From: Anarhynchus alexandrinus | Lineage: Eukaryota; Chordata; Aves; Charadriiformes; Charadriidae | DNA length: 64,000 nt | Direction: 5' to 3' | Assembly (NCBI GenBank): GCA_008711295.1 | Contig: VUYV01000004.1 | Location: 3,879,129 to 3,943,128 of the forward strand | In this document: positions 41,601-51,246 of the stretch, piece by piece | Layout: the number at the start of each line of letters is the position of its first letter | How positions within the stretch are numbered: the first letter of the stretch is position 1 | Program-made: the position numbers and the translations under genes | Notes under the pieces: generated by a model | What the model was told of the DNA's origin: nothing | The model's database searches: none | What the model saw: only the letters and a program-made list of their open reading frames with translations

Positions 41601-44600
41601 TACATACTTTAAAAAAATATATTGGCAAAAGGAAATGATAGAAAGCAGAAAAGAAATCTTTTGTGCTGGTTTTGCTGTGTTCCTAATTAATTAATTCCAG
41701 GACCGATCATTCAGTGTATATAGATGCAGAGAGACAAAAAGCTCACCAAACTTAATGCTATTACACTGCAGAAGAGTAACAATATCTGAGCTTTTAAAAG
41801 CGTAGGTAAGAAACAGCCTGTGAGGTTGCTTCTAATTTCAAAGGCCAGAGCATGAGAAGGGGCACACAGGAGAAATTTCGAGGGTCCTTTGTAAGGCAGT
41901 GGCCGTTCTGTTTCCTGACACATTAGGGCACAAGGACAAAGAAAGATTTTCGCAAGGTTTATGAAGTCCTGGTGGGGCTGGACCTCAATATCTGCAAAGT
42001 AAGACCTGCCCCTGCCCCAAAGTATTGCTTCTTCATGTCACCAATTTCATAGACAATAAAAAGCTCAAGCGGTGGTAATGACTGTTTTTTTTAAGGTTGC
42101 ACAGTTTAAGTCCTGCAGTGTTCCTTCTCCAAAACCAACATGTATTTGATTGCGCTCTATATATTAGTGTACTAGAACTAATCTACTAAAATACTCATGT
42201 AGCAAAGAAAGATGGGAATAATAAAAAAAAAAGTATGTGCAGTGTGTCAGAATTAATGTGCCTAGTGGAACATTAACTTCTGTATTTCTAAGATTTTTTT
42301 AACCTTGCCACCTTAATGGTGTTCTGACACAGCATTTCACATTTAGTATTTTTCTTTTTTAAAGTTCAAAGACATAATGAAATAAGGATGGGAAGGGGAG
42401 GCGTAAGTGGAAGAAAATAAAAGAGGACCAGGAACAATAGAGCTGAGTCCTTTGCTTTGTGAGTAAAGCTCATAAACACCTTGAACTAGTAATCTCATAC
42501 ATAGGATGAAATTCAGAGCACGCAAGCATAGAAAGCCATGCAATAATTAGGCAAAAAAAAGACTTATGAAATTTAAGTGACACATATGCAGAGCTGACCC
42601 TTAGTCTTAAATGAATTTCACCCTCACATAGCTGCTTTTCAGTGCTTGAAACACTAATACATTTGCATGAAAAACCCCAAACCCCCATATATCTGTATTT
42701 TGTTTTCATGTTTACCTATGTATTTCTGCTGCACATGTGCTGAACCCTGTGCTTAATAGTGAGCAGTCTTTACTGATACATTATTTTTAAAAATGTCTAA
42801 GGCATTTGTGATGTTAAAGGCTTCTGAAAATCCAAACTGTAAGAATGATTTTGAAAACAAATGAAATTGAGTACCAAATCTATTCTGTCCCCAACTGCAA
42901 ATTACAGATGAAGCTTTTCATGCTCTGACTCAAAAAGAAATAATGAAAACTTATTTTTGGCAACAAACCAGCTGGGGAAAATTATATTCCAAACTGCAAA
43001 TTTTATAAAAATTGAGAGTGTGAGAACAAAAGAGAAAAAGAAAAAAGGGTGGTTTGTAACAAAGACAGTTGTACAAGCGCAGCTGTGTTGGGCATACTAA
43101 TCACCTGTGGATCAGGTTAGAGAGGACATCTAAACCGTCACAGAATCGGAATGTACCTAATCCATCTTCCAGGTGTTTGTGTTCCCCCAGTCTGCCCCGC
43201 GTCCGGGACAGGTGTGCTTTCCTGAAGGCACAGGGGTCCTGTAGGGTTATACAGCTCTTTCTGCACAAAGTTGATTGCAAGAGGTGGTCTGCTGGCAGCT
43301 CCCCAGCGGAGCACGTTCTATGTTAGAGTTGAGGTCATGAACCTTAATCTTAACAGAGAAAAAAACCCAAAGCATCCTTGACTCATGAAAACAAACTTGT
43401 ATCAGTTGTTTTGAAATTGTATCTTTTAAAATACATTTTTTAATTAAATAGGAGAACTCAGGCTTTAAGGTATTCCTTCATTTTCTGGCTGAAAAAACTC
43501 TTTGCAGAATTAAATTGAATTGTGCAGAAATATTCATGGCCAAGGACATAAATATAAGAATCAATACAGACAAAAAAAAAAAAGAAGATTCCAGATTCTT
43601 CCCCGTCCCAGATTTCCCCATAAACCTGAAGCCAACATACACTTTTAATCAAGGCTATAACAAAGTGTGTGCTCAGGTCACTGAAATGAACAAGATGTCT
43701 GGTCTCTAAGTTTAATTAAAAGATTTCTTCATTGAATTGTGTTGTACAAAATTCTCATTTATTTTATGTTTGTTGTAATTACAAGTGGTCTCTTGTCATG
43801 CAGCTCTACACACTTGTCTCCTGAACCTGTCTTTAATCTGTACGAGGGGCTAAAAGGCACAAGTAGGACATTAATCTCCCTATAACAACTTTCTCTCTTG
43901 CATAGGTTTCCAACTAAATAGAAATCTGCTAATTTCTGAAAAATGTAGCTTTAGCGAGCATGGACTGACTTTCAGTTTCTCACTGCCCCGTTCCCTTTAC
44001 TGCCCTCTTGGCTTCTTTATCTATAATTGTACCATAGACTACATTCACTGAAATATTTTAAACACATGTTTAGTTGTAAGCATGTGCTTAAATCCCACGG
44101 GCTACAACAGGAGTTAAGTGTTTGTAAGTGCTGTGGTAAGTAGGGATGAGATCTATCTGCCGTGGTGGTTCAGGATGTTTCAAATGGGGACAGGTCCCTT
44201 TTTTGTGCTTTCTGTCTTGTACCACCAAAATTGTACTCAGCTGCTCAGGAGGATGAGTTTGTCCTTTGATAGCTGTCACTGCAAATGTGGTGTCTGGGTG
44301 TGCAAAGATTCGACATCTATTCATCCTTGACAGGCAAAATTGCACTGGGCTGTCTCGTTAGTAGGGTCTTGATAGCAAGAATGTTTTGCCCTGTGGGATT
44401 CATGGGGGGCTTTGAGTGATTACAGAGTGGACAGATATCAGGAATGCTTTTGGGTTGCCCAGTGCTGGGAACTAGATGTATAGCACTTACTGGGAAAAAA
44501 TGAGTGACGACTTATTAACTCCATTATTGGTCACCCGGCCCTGCTCTACTTTACACCTGCCTTTACTGGGTCAAATTGATGTGAAAACAAGCTGTGAAGG

Positions 44601-47600
44601 TGTTTATAGTTGTAATCAAAAAGCCAGATGGATTAGGCTAAGAACAGAAGGACTGCCATCTTGAATTAAACCAGATAGGCTGAGGGTCCACCCAACCCTC
44701 CCTCCCCACTACAAAGGTCAAGCAGAGTGATTCTTCTCCAAATACTTCCTCCCACCTTTCAGCACACCAAAGATTAGGGACTTCCTGCACAAGCGGCTGC
44801 ATCTGAATTGTCACATTTAACAATCCACAAGAGAACTATATTCTGTGAATTTATAGGAGCCTTGTTAGATGTCCATAGCATCCTGTGGCAAGGACTTCCA
44901 TACAGTAATCCGGTTGTCTTCCTATTCTTTCTGTTATTATACTAGCAACACTCTGTAGGGCTATTACTACCACACTCCTGAAGTCAATATTACAGGGTAT
45001 ACGCAGTCACAAAAGTACAATTCTTTAAAGCAATTGATTAGCATGAATCAGAGACGATGCTCTGAGGACTTCATAAGGATAAGACAGTTGTGTGGAATAA
45101 GCAATAATATTTGTGAGTTAAATTTCATCAGTTGTGCCTCTCTTTTTTGGAAGTGGCTGAGTGGAATTCAGTTGCAGAGAGAGATACCAGCAATGTTTAC
45201 ATCAGAGCAGAAAACGGATGCAAGAATTGCCAGTACCTCTTCTGCAGGGTCCTGCGTGCTCTGGGAGGTTTGGCTGCCCTTAATTCCTGTTGCAGATGAA
45301 GGAAATGAGCTCCTTGTAAAAAGTTCTTTGGTCTTTAATGTAGAAGGCTGTGAAGAGACGTAACTGCGATCTTAAAATTCTAAACACAATGCCTTTGTTT
45401 TTCTCTGTGGTTCCCTTTGTTTACTCTTTATATAAAATTTGGTCCACAAAATTCAGCTGCTGCAGAAAACTTTCCGTGATCATTTAATTCTCTGGTATAC
45501 CACAATTGCTTTTCATCTACCACTAGAACAAACATACTGTACAGAGCTCATTGAGACAAAACCAAAAATCCCTCTTACTTTCTCAGTGCTATTAGCTTTT
45601 CAGCTGTCGTATCACCTTTTATTGAAATTCTGCCAAATACTTCAAGCTAAGCAGAGCGAACATATATCAGTAGGGACCTCCGAGAAACGCAAGCTATTTC
45701 AATATTTGGCATATGTTTCTCTGAATCAACTCTCAACAAAGCAGGGTGGTAGCAGAATAACACCATGGTGTTAGAGGCTTTGCATTTTGCAGAGGTACAT
45801 CATGTTTCTTCCCATTTGTGGTGATTAAAAATCCCAAGTGACTTTCTAGAAAAGAAATACTGTGTTGTCTTGACTCAACTACAGTGCTGAGCAAATGTAT
45901 TCTGAATATACTATATACAGTAGTTTTAGTTTTTCCATGTGATGCTGCCTTTCTTCTCAGTTTCTGCCCTCTGTTTTTGACTCTTACACTTCACTCCTCA
46001 CTGACAAAATAATGGCACTTCACTGTAAACTGAAGCTATGGCTGCTGTGGTTATAGGACCATCTCTCCATCTCTTTCCCTGCACCCTCAGTTACTGATTC
46101 TCAACCTGTATTTATGCCATGTGATACCGGAGTTCTGTTATCCCTGTTTCCATAGATGAAGAATGAGTAATTAAGAGACTTGCCCATTAAAAGAATTATA
46201 TGACGAAGAGAGTCAGACACACTCTGCCTTGCTGCCAAGACATAATTGACATACTCCCTGGCATGTGGGCTCAAATTTGTTTAACTGTCTCATCACATTT
46301 CCTATTTTCATTTTCTTTCAGACTAACAGCTAAAGCCGTCGCTGTTCTCTTACCAATCTTGGGAAGCTCGTGGATCTTTGGGATTTTGGCTGTCAATGCC
46401 CACGCATTAGTATTTCAGTATATATTTGCTGTTTTCAATTCACTACAAGTAAGTACCTGGTGGGAAAGTTTATGGCTACTGAACTGCTGCTGAGATCCAA
46501 TAAACAGATCATTGGTAATGTTTTCACATGCTTGTGTTTATTGGATTTTTTTGCTATGTTCCTTCCTCTGTCTTTTAAGTCTGTGCTGACCATACAGTGC
46601 TGGCAATTGTTTAGTCTTTGTATGAACAGAACTTTTATCCCACTCCTTAGTGCTTCCAGTAGCAATAATTAAATAAATGAGACGGTGAGCTACAGAAATG
46701 AAATTCATTCTTCCAGCACCGTGTACCACAGGGAAGATTCTTTAGTAGAGATACCAGAACAATTTTTCAGTGTCAGTTTGAGGCTTCGTTACTGAGACTA
46801 AATGAAAGCGAACAGAAGTTTGTGGGTATCGTGCAGCATAAGGAGAAAAGTGGAGCTATTCTGCATGCTGCAGAAACCAGCATGTGACTCTTGCATGCGG
46901 GCAGTTAGACCCTCCTCGTCTTAAGACACCAATCCAGAAAAATAGCTCTGTACAAGAAGGAATATAAGCATCTGCTTAGCTTTAAGTCGATATTTCAGTA
47001 GAGGCATAAACCTATAGCTGTATTACAATTCTTTCCTGAATAATGATTACAAAGAGAAAAAAAAACCAAACCTTTTGTAAATCCTTTTTTGTGTCAGGAA
47101 AAAATACCGCTATGGTCACAAAATGAGTTCAACAGAGTTCCCCCCATAAGCTGATAAGAAAAGTTCAAATTTTCATCCAAAAAAACCCCCTAAGTTTGAC
47201 TGAATACTTCCCAAAAAGAAAATAAAATTATTTTGGGTGGGAAAGGGGATGGTACTTTTTCACTTTCCATTGGACAAAAAGCCCAAAGATAGCAAAATTC
47301 TTTTGTGAAAATTTTCCTAATGCTAATACTGCCATTTTCTAACGTGAAAAATATTGATCTGGTGTTTCCCAAAGAGCATTTCCCTCTCCCTTTACCTTTG
47401 CAAGCACAGACAGAAAGTTCTCTTGTAATGAAAACAGAATTCTGGCTTTTTTCCAACCAGATTTCTCCTTTAGCACCCCAAAGTTTAGGAGATGCTGTTT
47501 TATAGGAGGTAAAAGATCCAGACAAGCCTCATAGTAGCATAATGCTTCAGGTTTCTCCAGTTTAACATGGGGCACAATTTGGCCCACTCTTCGATATTTA

Positions 47601-50600
47601 TAGCTCTCCAGCTGCTCAGTACCTGCTTTACACAATACTGTAAGAAATACATTATTGTATTTCATTCTTCATAAGCAGTCTTCACCCTTCTCCCTTTTAT
47701 CTGTTTTCAGGGATTTTTCATGTTCCTGTTTCACTGTCTTCTGAATTCAGAGGTATGTAACCAAATGGTGTTAACAAATTTGGTGTTACCAAATTCAAGT
47801 AACATGGGTGTAAAACAAGAAAATACTTTCTCCATTATAGTTGCCTGTTATGCCACTGATTTCTTTTTTCTTTCAATTAATGCATCACTGTTAGTGACCT
47901 CGTGACTTGTGGCGTTTTGAGCCATGCTTGACATTTATTTTATTTAACATAAGAAAGGTTTTTTTAAAAAAGAAGATAAGAGAAGGCAGCTCAAGACTCA
48001 GGGAAGCACTCCTGATGTCTGGAGGGGCTGAGCAGAGCATGGGCTGTGCTGCTAAGTGAGGATGCTTAACTAGAGGCAGCAGGACTCGCTCTGGCAGTCC
48101 CCGTTGGGGGGGCTCTGGCTTTGTTACATCTGTGGTTCCAGAGAGGAACCACATAAATATTTTTTCTCAGCAAAACATGCTTTTGGAAGTTACTCATGCA
48201 ATCCTTAATGGGAAACCAAACAGAGTAGAACATATTCCAGGTATTTTTCTTGGCAGGAAGTTCGGGATTTCATAGTGGACCAAGAGGCATCTTTTTGCAT
48301 TAAGGCTGTCTCAGAGCAACTGGGGTAAAGCCAAGGCACGGCTGATGGAAATGGGGCTTGTGGAGACCATCTCTGCTGGGCCTGGAGCTTGCAGCATCCT
48401 CTCCTCCCACAGCAGATAGCAGAAAACGTTCAGCAGCGTGTATTAGTGATAAAGAAGGTTTCTTATGGAAACCATTCTCAGCACACTGATGGGGGGTACT
48501 GCTCAGTGAACACCCACATAGCTTTGATTCCCCCACAACTCGCTCTTCTGGCTGCTGCTAAGTAGCTCTGCCCCATAGCCTGCTGCTCCTTCCTATGCAA
48601 CAAGAGCACTCCAGCTCTTCTGTGGGGATGTTATTAGTTATTAATATTTGCCAACCTATTCTGTCTTAGAGCATTGATACGATCTTTGCTACAATCAGTT
48701 TGGAGAAGCAGCACTGACTGTGAAATTCTTGATCTTTATTGAAATCAGCTGAAGTTAAGCAGGCAGGTTACAGATAAGGAGGAAAAATATTTCTTTATTC
48801 TGTTCTCCCCCAGACTCAGAAAGCTTTCTTCCTGCTGTCAAGCCTCAAACGTCTTACATCAAATACAAATATTTGAATTGCTGCCATTTTTCTAGGAACC
48901 TCATGAGAAATTACATTCAGAAACTTTTCAGAATTTGTATCCTCAAAAACCAGTGCATATATAGCTTATGTGAACTGTCATTTCTGGAGAGCAGGTCTTA
49001 TTGGCTCCATCGTATGCTATGCATATCTAAAACACTTCTTCAGCTAAACAGCGAGAATTCTTGAGAATTTTGTTCTTACCATAGAAGTGAAACTCAGATA
49101 CTGTAAAGCAAAATCTGCAGGTATTTCCAAGTGGTTGGGTAAAAAAAAGAACTTTATTCCCAGCGCACCTGGACAAGAAATGCACAGCCACAATAAAGAA
49201 GCACAGGAGAATGGGTATGACAGGGACCCGAGCAGCCTCTCCACGTCCAGTGTGCCAGCGTCACCCCTGACAGCTCAGTCATCGAAGCCCCTCGGCCTCC
49301 CTCAGCAACGTGGCTCTGTGCCTCACTTGCATCCCTACTGCCACTCCTAAAGTGTAGTTTTATCTTTCGTACTGCAGTTTGAGCTTCTTATTTCCTGTTT
49401 TAGCTACTATGTGTATAAAGAGTAAATAATTCCCTTCCTCTCTGCAGGAAGGGGAATACTGTAAGACTTACCGTGTCTTCCCCCAGTCTTCCCTTTGGAT
49501 CAAACCTAAGCTCCTCGTAACGTGTGTTTGCTTGACCCGTGATCACCCTCACTGCTCTCTTCAGGGCTGTCTGCAGCTGGTCCCTGTTTTTCCTGGGATG
49601 CTGGACGCAGTGCTGTAGCCGAGACCATGCCTGTGTAGAATAGGGAGGAAAGATTACTTTGTGTGTTTTGCAGACTATGCTTCTCCTGACAAGATGTTCT
49701 TTATCACAACATCATAACACTGGTCAATCATTTCCAGCCAGTAATCCTCGATAAATCTCACCTACTTGCCTAAAGAATGAGTCTCACCATCTTTTCTTTA
49801 TGCAGCTGATTATTTTCACTCCGGTGCAGAATCTTCCTCCATCCATAGGGAATTTCATCCAGCATCTTGAAATAATTTCAGTTTTCAAACGGCTGGCAGC
49901 TGGCTTAGGTCCTCATGGCATCTGGATACCAGCAGGGCTGCACGTGCTGCAGGGAGAGCCTGCCCGAATGGGGGAGCTTGTGGTCCAGCCTGGGGCTCTA
50001 TGTTTAGTTAGAAAATGTGAAAGTTACACAACGTTTTGTTATTAAAGTATGGGCACTTGAAAAGTAAAGGTGAATTTTAAAATAAGACCATAAATACAAA
50101 AAAAAAAATTTAGGGGTGGATTGTTTGTTCATAGTACAGTGACAATGTGGAGGAAGGATAATGGGGAAATGATTGTAGGCTGCACCTGTGAAAATAAACA
50201 CAACTTTTTCAAAAGAAATCTTCTGTCTGGTTTCATTCTTTTTCCCAAAGGTTAGAGCTGCCTTTAAGCACAAAACCAAGGTCTGGTCCCTTACCAGTAG
50301 TTCAACTCGCAACATCAATGTGAAACCCTTCAATTCAGATATTGTGAGTATTCCTCCTCTCTTTTTCCCCCCTATTGTACTTGAAAGTGTTCCACATTAA
50401 ATTCTGTTGGGAAGAACAGGACACAAGAAGGCATGTGGGTATTTTTAGGACCTAACCTAATGCATGGTGTAGACAGGTGGAATCAGCAAGTATTAAGTTG
50501 CAGCTACAATATCTGTTTTGAAAACAAAAGACAAAAATTCTACTTTTTGGTAAACTATCAAATAAAAGTAAACAAAGGTTTATGAACTCGAGTATGGTTC

Positions 50601-51122
50601 AACGAGACTATTCCCACTAGTTGTAATGGACTTCATATTATGCATTCAAGCAGCATTTTGGCAATGTATTTGTCTGATGATGATGGCTTTTTGATAGGGC
50701 ACTTTTACATTTAAGCCTGAGGGATAAAATCTTAAATAAATCAACACGTGAATATGCTTTTCTAGCTCTCCTTAAATTGTTTTGAGGCAAAAGACATTTG
50801 TTTTTATAAAGAACCAGACTACTGAAGTGATAGGTATTATTAAGTGATCGCTGCCAATCACCTTAGATCCTGGCAAGAACTGTTTAAAAATCCTTTATAG
50901 CATATGCTCTCCAGACACTGTGACACGCTGTAATGTAAATAGATGCTTTCAAGCTTTTACTTCATCCGGACATGAGTGGTTTAGCAAAATAAATAAATCT
51001 ATTTTCAATATTATTTTGTTTTCCAGATGACTGGGAACAGGCCAGGCACAACCCCCACGAAGCTGAACACCTGGGATAAAAGCACCAATTCAGCCAACCG
51101 CATTGATTTATCGGCAGTCTGA
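2566..51122 (+). CDS. ADGRD1: ADGRD1 (GPR133) adhesion GPCR, 3' half, nine exons (partial at 5' end)
   Basis: Joined coding exons are 2566-2677, 8866-9019, 16034-16100, 17122-17188, 24841-24932, 46322-46448, 47711-47752, 50251-50343 and 51027-51122: 850 bases, or one leading base plus 282 codons and a stop. The product is a B2/adhesion-type seven-helix bundle from intracellular loop 1 to the C-terminus. Seen: TM2 (about residues 13-31 of the visible part), Cys40 before TM3 and Cys112 in ECL2 for the conserved disulfide, the TM3 motif AWMLVEG, Trp181 in TM6, and a tail ending in DLSAV. These match my memory of human ADGRD1 closely, including tail words such as [12 protein letters not shown]. 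Known for the family: autoproteolysis at a GPS, a tethered agonist, and Gs/cAMP signalling at the plasma membrane. TM1, the GPS and the ectodomain lie upstream of the window. No frameshift or internal stop was found, so the gene looks intact. Confidence 0.95.
2678..8865 (+). other. ADGRD1: ADGRD1 intron between TM2 and TM3 exons (6.2 kb)
   Basis: AT-rich intronic DNA with T- and A-runs (for example near 3100-3200). There is a small hairpin-capable sequence at 5221-5240. No coding sequence, RNA gene or clear mobile element was recognised. Confidence 0.8.
8866..9019 (+). CDS. ADGRD1: ADGRD1 exon: ECL1 cysteine, TM3, intracellular loop 2
   Basis: The acceptor is ttcttaatttag and the donor gtaagc. 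The exon is 51 codons plus one base (entry phase 0, exit phase 1), visible residues 38-88. It starts [15 protein letters not shown]; Cys40 is the conserved TM3-top cysteine that pairs with ECL2. It continues with [19 protein letters not shown], the typical adhesion-GPCR TM3 and ICL2 boundary, and ends YYYGIGWG at the start of TM4. The sequence matches the ADGRD1 pattern with only conservative changes from what I recall for human. Confidence 0.95.
12257..12267. repeat. G11 homopolymer
   Basis: Eleven consecutive Gs within the intron between the TM3 and TM4 exons. A low-complexity run with no further support for function. Confidence 0.85.
15150..15565 (-). mobile_element. Avian CR1 LINE, truncated 3' end
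   Basis: On the + strand it opens with tcatagaatcatagaacag, the reverse complement of the CR1 ATTCTATGA terminal repeats. It continues with the reverse complement of the CR1 3' UTR and ORF2 end (ttggaagggacacctccca, then ggatggggcagccacagctt). The element therefore lies in minus orientation, antisense to ADGRD1. It is 5'-truncated, as is usual for CR1. Similarity fades near 15565, and the upstream limit is approximate. Divergence looks moderate. Confidence 0.9.
16034..16100 (+). CDS. ADGRD1: ADGRD1 exon: TM4 and start of ECL2
   Basis: This is a 67-base exon with acceptor tgcctttttgcag and donor gtgagt. It enters in phase 1 (completing the Gly codon of GWG) and leaves in phase 2. It encodes [20 protein letters not shown] and one more Gly, visible residues 90-110, which is TM4 followed by the first part of extracellular loop 2. 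The reading frame is confirmed only by joining to both neighbours, because the exon is too short to stand out as an open frame. DSYG and the following split Asn codon agree with the ADGRD1 family sequence as remembered. Confidence 0.92.
16101..17121 (+). other. ADGRD1: ADGRD1 intron between TM4 and TM5 exons (1.0 kb)
   Basis: A short GT-AG intron with somewhat higher GC than its neighbours. No repeat, RNA gene or additional exon was recognised. Confidence 0.8.
17122..17188 (+). CDS. ADGRD1: ADGRD1 exon: ECL2 cysteine and first half of TM5
   Basis: This 67-base exon has acceptor tttttccctgcag and donor gtaggt. Entry is phase 2, with the Asn codon AA|C split across the intron; exit is phase 0. 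The 22 full codons read [20 protein letters not shown] then Ile-Leu, visible residues 112-133. Cys112-Trp113 is the conserved CW pair of ECL2 (disulfide partner of Cys40) found throughout adhesion and secretin-type receptors. TM5 is interrupted by the next intron. Confidence 0.94.
17189..24840 (+). other. ADGRD1: ADGRD1 intron splitting TM5 (7.7 kb)
   Basis: Holds a short run of CCCAG units near 18657-18676 and a 32-base purine-only tract around 23402-23433. A short AT-rich duplication lies near 20911-20953, where a TTTTAAAATTAAATT word occurs twice. No mobile element or exon was recognised. Confidence 0.75.
24841..24932 (+). CDS. ADGRD1: ADGRD1 exon: second half of TM5 and intracellular loop 3
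   Basis: The 92-base exon has acceptor tccttctccag and donor gtaagt, entry phase 0 and exit phase 2. It encodes [20 protein letters not shown] and the following NAF-ending segment, visible residues 134-163, with Lys164 split across the next intron. It covers the cytoplasmic end of TM5 and ICL3, a region that contacts G protein in this receptor class. The window's largest intron follows it. Confidence 0.95.
28283..28430 (+). mobile_element. Avian CR1 LINE, short 3' end
   Basis: It reads as the sense 3' end of CR1: gccccatccctggaggcctt, then ggctggatggggctttgagc, ttggaactcgatggtcttta and a terminus accattctatgattccatga. It is a strongly 5'-truncated copy of about 150 bp in the same orientation as ADGRD1. 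Near-consensus sequence suggests a comparatively young insertion. Confidence 0.93.
32330..32573 (+). mobile_element. Diverged CR1 relic, sense orientation
   Basis: Words in CR1 3'-end order are recognisable: acaggaaagggacaaatagt and aataggcttaaactgatg (CR1: dense 'gacaa...aatgggtttaaactg'), later ctgagctggacaagatgaca and gagtccttccac (CR1: 'ggactagatgac...gtcccttccaac'). The terminus is lost and many indels are present, so the boundaries are approximate. Identified by word order only, not by alignment. Confidence 0.5.
34660..34915. promoter_or_regulatory. CpG-rich patch inside the large ADGRD1 intron
   Basis: By eye there are about 20 CpG dinucleotides in about 250 bases, against few in the flanking AT-rich kilobases, with very high G+C (for example gcctccgcggccagcccgcg). 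The patch is compatible with a small CpG island. It could be an alternative promoter, an enhancer or the start of a non-coding transcript; none of these is shown. Open frames on both strands here are what GC-rich DNA gives by chance. Confidence 0.5.
41144..41233. repeat. Imperfect tandem duplication flanking an N
   Basis: Segment 41144-41181 (ggggccgatggcaccgtgcg onward) recurs at 41184-41233 with one extra 12-base insertion (agaggaggtggc) after the first ten bases or so. An N at 41182 and a T sit between the copies. The position of the N exactly at the junction suggests an assembly join rather than a biological duplication. Confidence 0.85.
41438..41501 (-). mobile_element. CR1 LINE terminal fragment
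   Basis: About 64 bp beginning tagaatcacagaatagtttg, then ggttggaaggaacctttaaa and gtccaaccccccctgg. This is the reverse complement of the last bases of a CR1 3' end. It stops abruptly in a run of Cs, and the sequence beyond it is unrelated AT-rich DNA. Confidence 0.88.
44630..44920 (-). mobile_element. Old CR1-type relic shared in pattern with non-avian sauropsid CR1
   Basis: Blocks appear in the order expected for an ancient amniote CR1 3' region read in reverse: aagaacagaaggactgccat with a following gggtcca (compare 'aagaacggccat...ggtccatctag'), attagggact, gtgaatttat, then catagcatcctgtggcaagg and acttccatacag (compare 'acaacatcctctggcaaggagttccacag'). It is highly decayed. Family assignment rests on memory of turtle and crocodile CR1 sequences; limits are approximate. 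Confidence 0.55.
46322..46448 (+). CDS. ADGRD1: ADGRD1 exon: TM6, ECL3 and first half of TM7
   Basis: The 127-base exon has acceptor ttttctttcag and donor gtaagt, entry phase 2 and exit phase 0. After the split Lys it reads 42 codons, visible residues 165-206: [20 protein letters not shown] forms TM6, with Trp181 in the position expected for the TM6 switch tryptophan. A short ECL3 (NAHALVF) follows, then TM7 begins ([11 protein letters not shown]). Conservation with the ADGRD1 TM6 and TM7 sequence is very clear. Confidence 0.95.
46449..47710 (+). other. ADGRD1: ADGRD1 intron inside TM7 (1.3 kb)
   Basis: A GT-AG intron that interrupts the codons of TM7. No repeat or regulatory element was recognised. 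Confidence 0.8.
47711..47752 (+). CDS. ADGRD1: ADGRD1 small exon (42 nt): second half of TM7
   Basis: Only 14 codons, [14 protein letters not shown] (visible residues 207-220), with acceptor tctgttttcag and donor gtatgt and phase 0 at both ends. The FHCLLNSEV motif at the end of TM7 is a hallmark of adhesion GPCRs. Because its length is a multiple of three and both boundaries are phase 0, skipping it would remove half of TM7 without shifting the frame. Confidence 0.94.
47753..50250 (+). other. ADGRD1: ADGRD1 intron after TM7 (2.5 kb)
   Basis: Carries an old CR1-like relic at about 49560-49695. Open frames in the 49.1-49.4 kb and 49.8-50.0 kb stretches are unsupported by any recognisable homology and lie inside the intron. 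Confidence 0.75.
49560..49695 (-). mobile_element. Old CR1-type relic (internal 3' ORF2 region)
   Basis: The sequence gctggacgcagtgctgtagc, then cgagaccatgcctgtgtaga, atagggagg, ttactttgtgtgttttgcag and ctcctgaca follows the same order as the reverse-complemented CR1 passage 'actggacacagtactccag...gaggcc...gtgc..agtagag...'. It lies in the intron after TM7 and is strongly diverged. Identified by word order, without alignment. Confidence 0.55.
50251..50343 (+). CDS. ADGRD1: ADGRD1 exon: helix 8 region and proximal cytoplasmic tail
   Basis: The 93-base exon has acceptor tttcccaaag and donor gtgagt, phase 0 at both ends. It encodes [20 protein letters not shown] and then a segment ending FNSDI, visible residues 221-251. 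The basic stretch RAAFKHKTK just after TM7 fits helix 8 or the membrane-proximal tail. The Ser/Thr-rich part that follows is a plausible phosphorylation and arrestin-contact region (inference). Confidence 0.95.
50344..51026 (+). other. ADGRD1: ADGRD1 last intron (0.7 kb)
   Basis: A short AT-rich intron with donor gtgagt and acceptor ttccag. Nothing else was recognised. Confidence 0.85.
51027..51122 (+). CDS. ADGRD1: ADGRD1 terminal coding exon with stop codon
   Basis: The acceptor is ttttgttttccag. The 31 codons start [20 protein letters not shown] and end RIDLSAV, then TGA at 51120-51122. The C-terminal DLSAV resembles a class I-like PDZ ligand only loosely (the S/T-x-hydrophobic pattern is met by S-A-V), so PDZ binding is an inference. 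The ending matches the human receptor's C-terminus as remembered, which supports this stop as the real one. Confidence 0.95.
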   Translation: MTGNRPGTTPTKLNTWDKSTNSANRIDLSAV

Positions 51123-51240
51123 CAGTAATACCGGCTTCTCAGTGAAAATCAAGCCATACATTCAGGACCTCTGACACGGTGCCCACCCGTTTCTTCTCAC
51201 CGTTAATACCAGTAGAAAACTGCTTTTTTAATCACTGCCT

Positions 51241-51246
51241 AATAAA
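51241..51246 (+). promoter_or_regulatory. Candidate proximal polyadenylation signal AATAAA
   Basis: An exact AATAAA lies 119 nt after the ADGRD1 stop codon, followed by T/G-containing sequence (attgttttgttgag at about 51261). Use of the site is inferred, not shown. Confidence 0.4.

Larger units (their letters stand above)
24933..46321 (+). other. ADGRD1: ADGRD1 large intron before the TM6 exon (21.4 kb)
   Basis: The largest intron in the window. It contains an avian CR1 3' end (28283-28430), a diverged CR1 relic (about 32330-32570), a CpG-rich patch (about 34660-34915), a duplicated segment around an N (41144-41233), a short CR1 terminus (41438-41501) and an old CR1 relic (about 44630-44920). 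No coding sequence was recognised in it. Confidence 0.8.
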
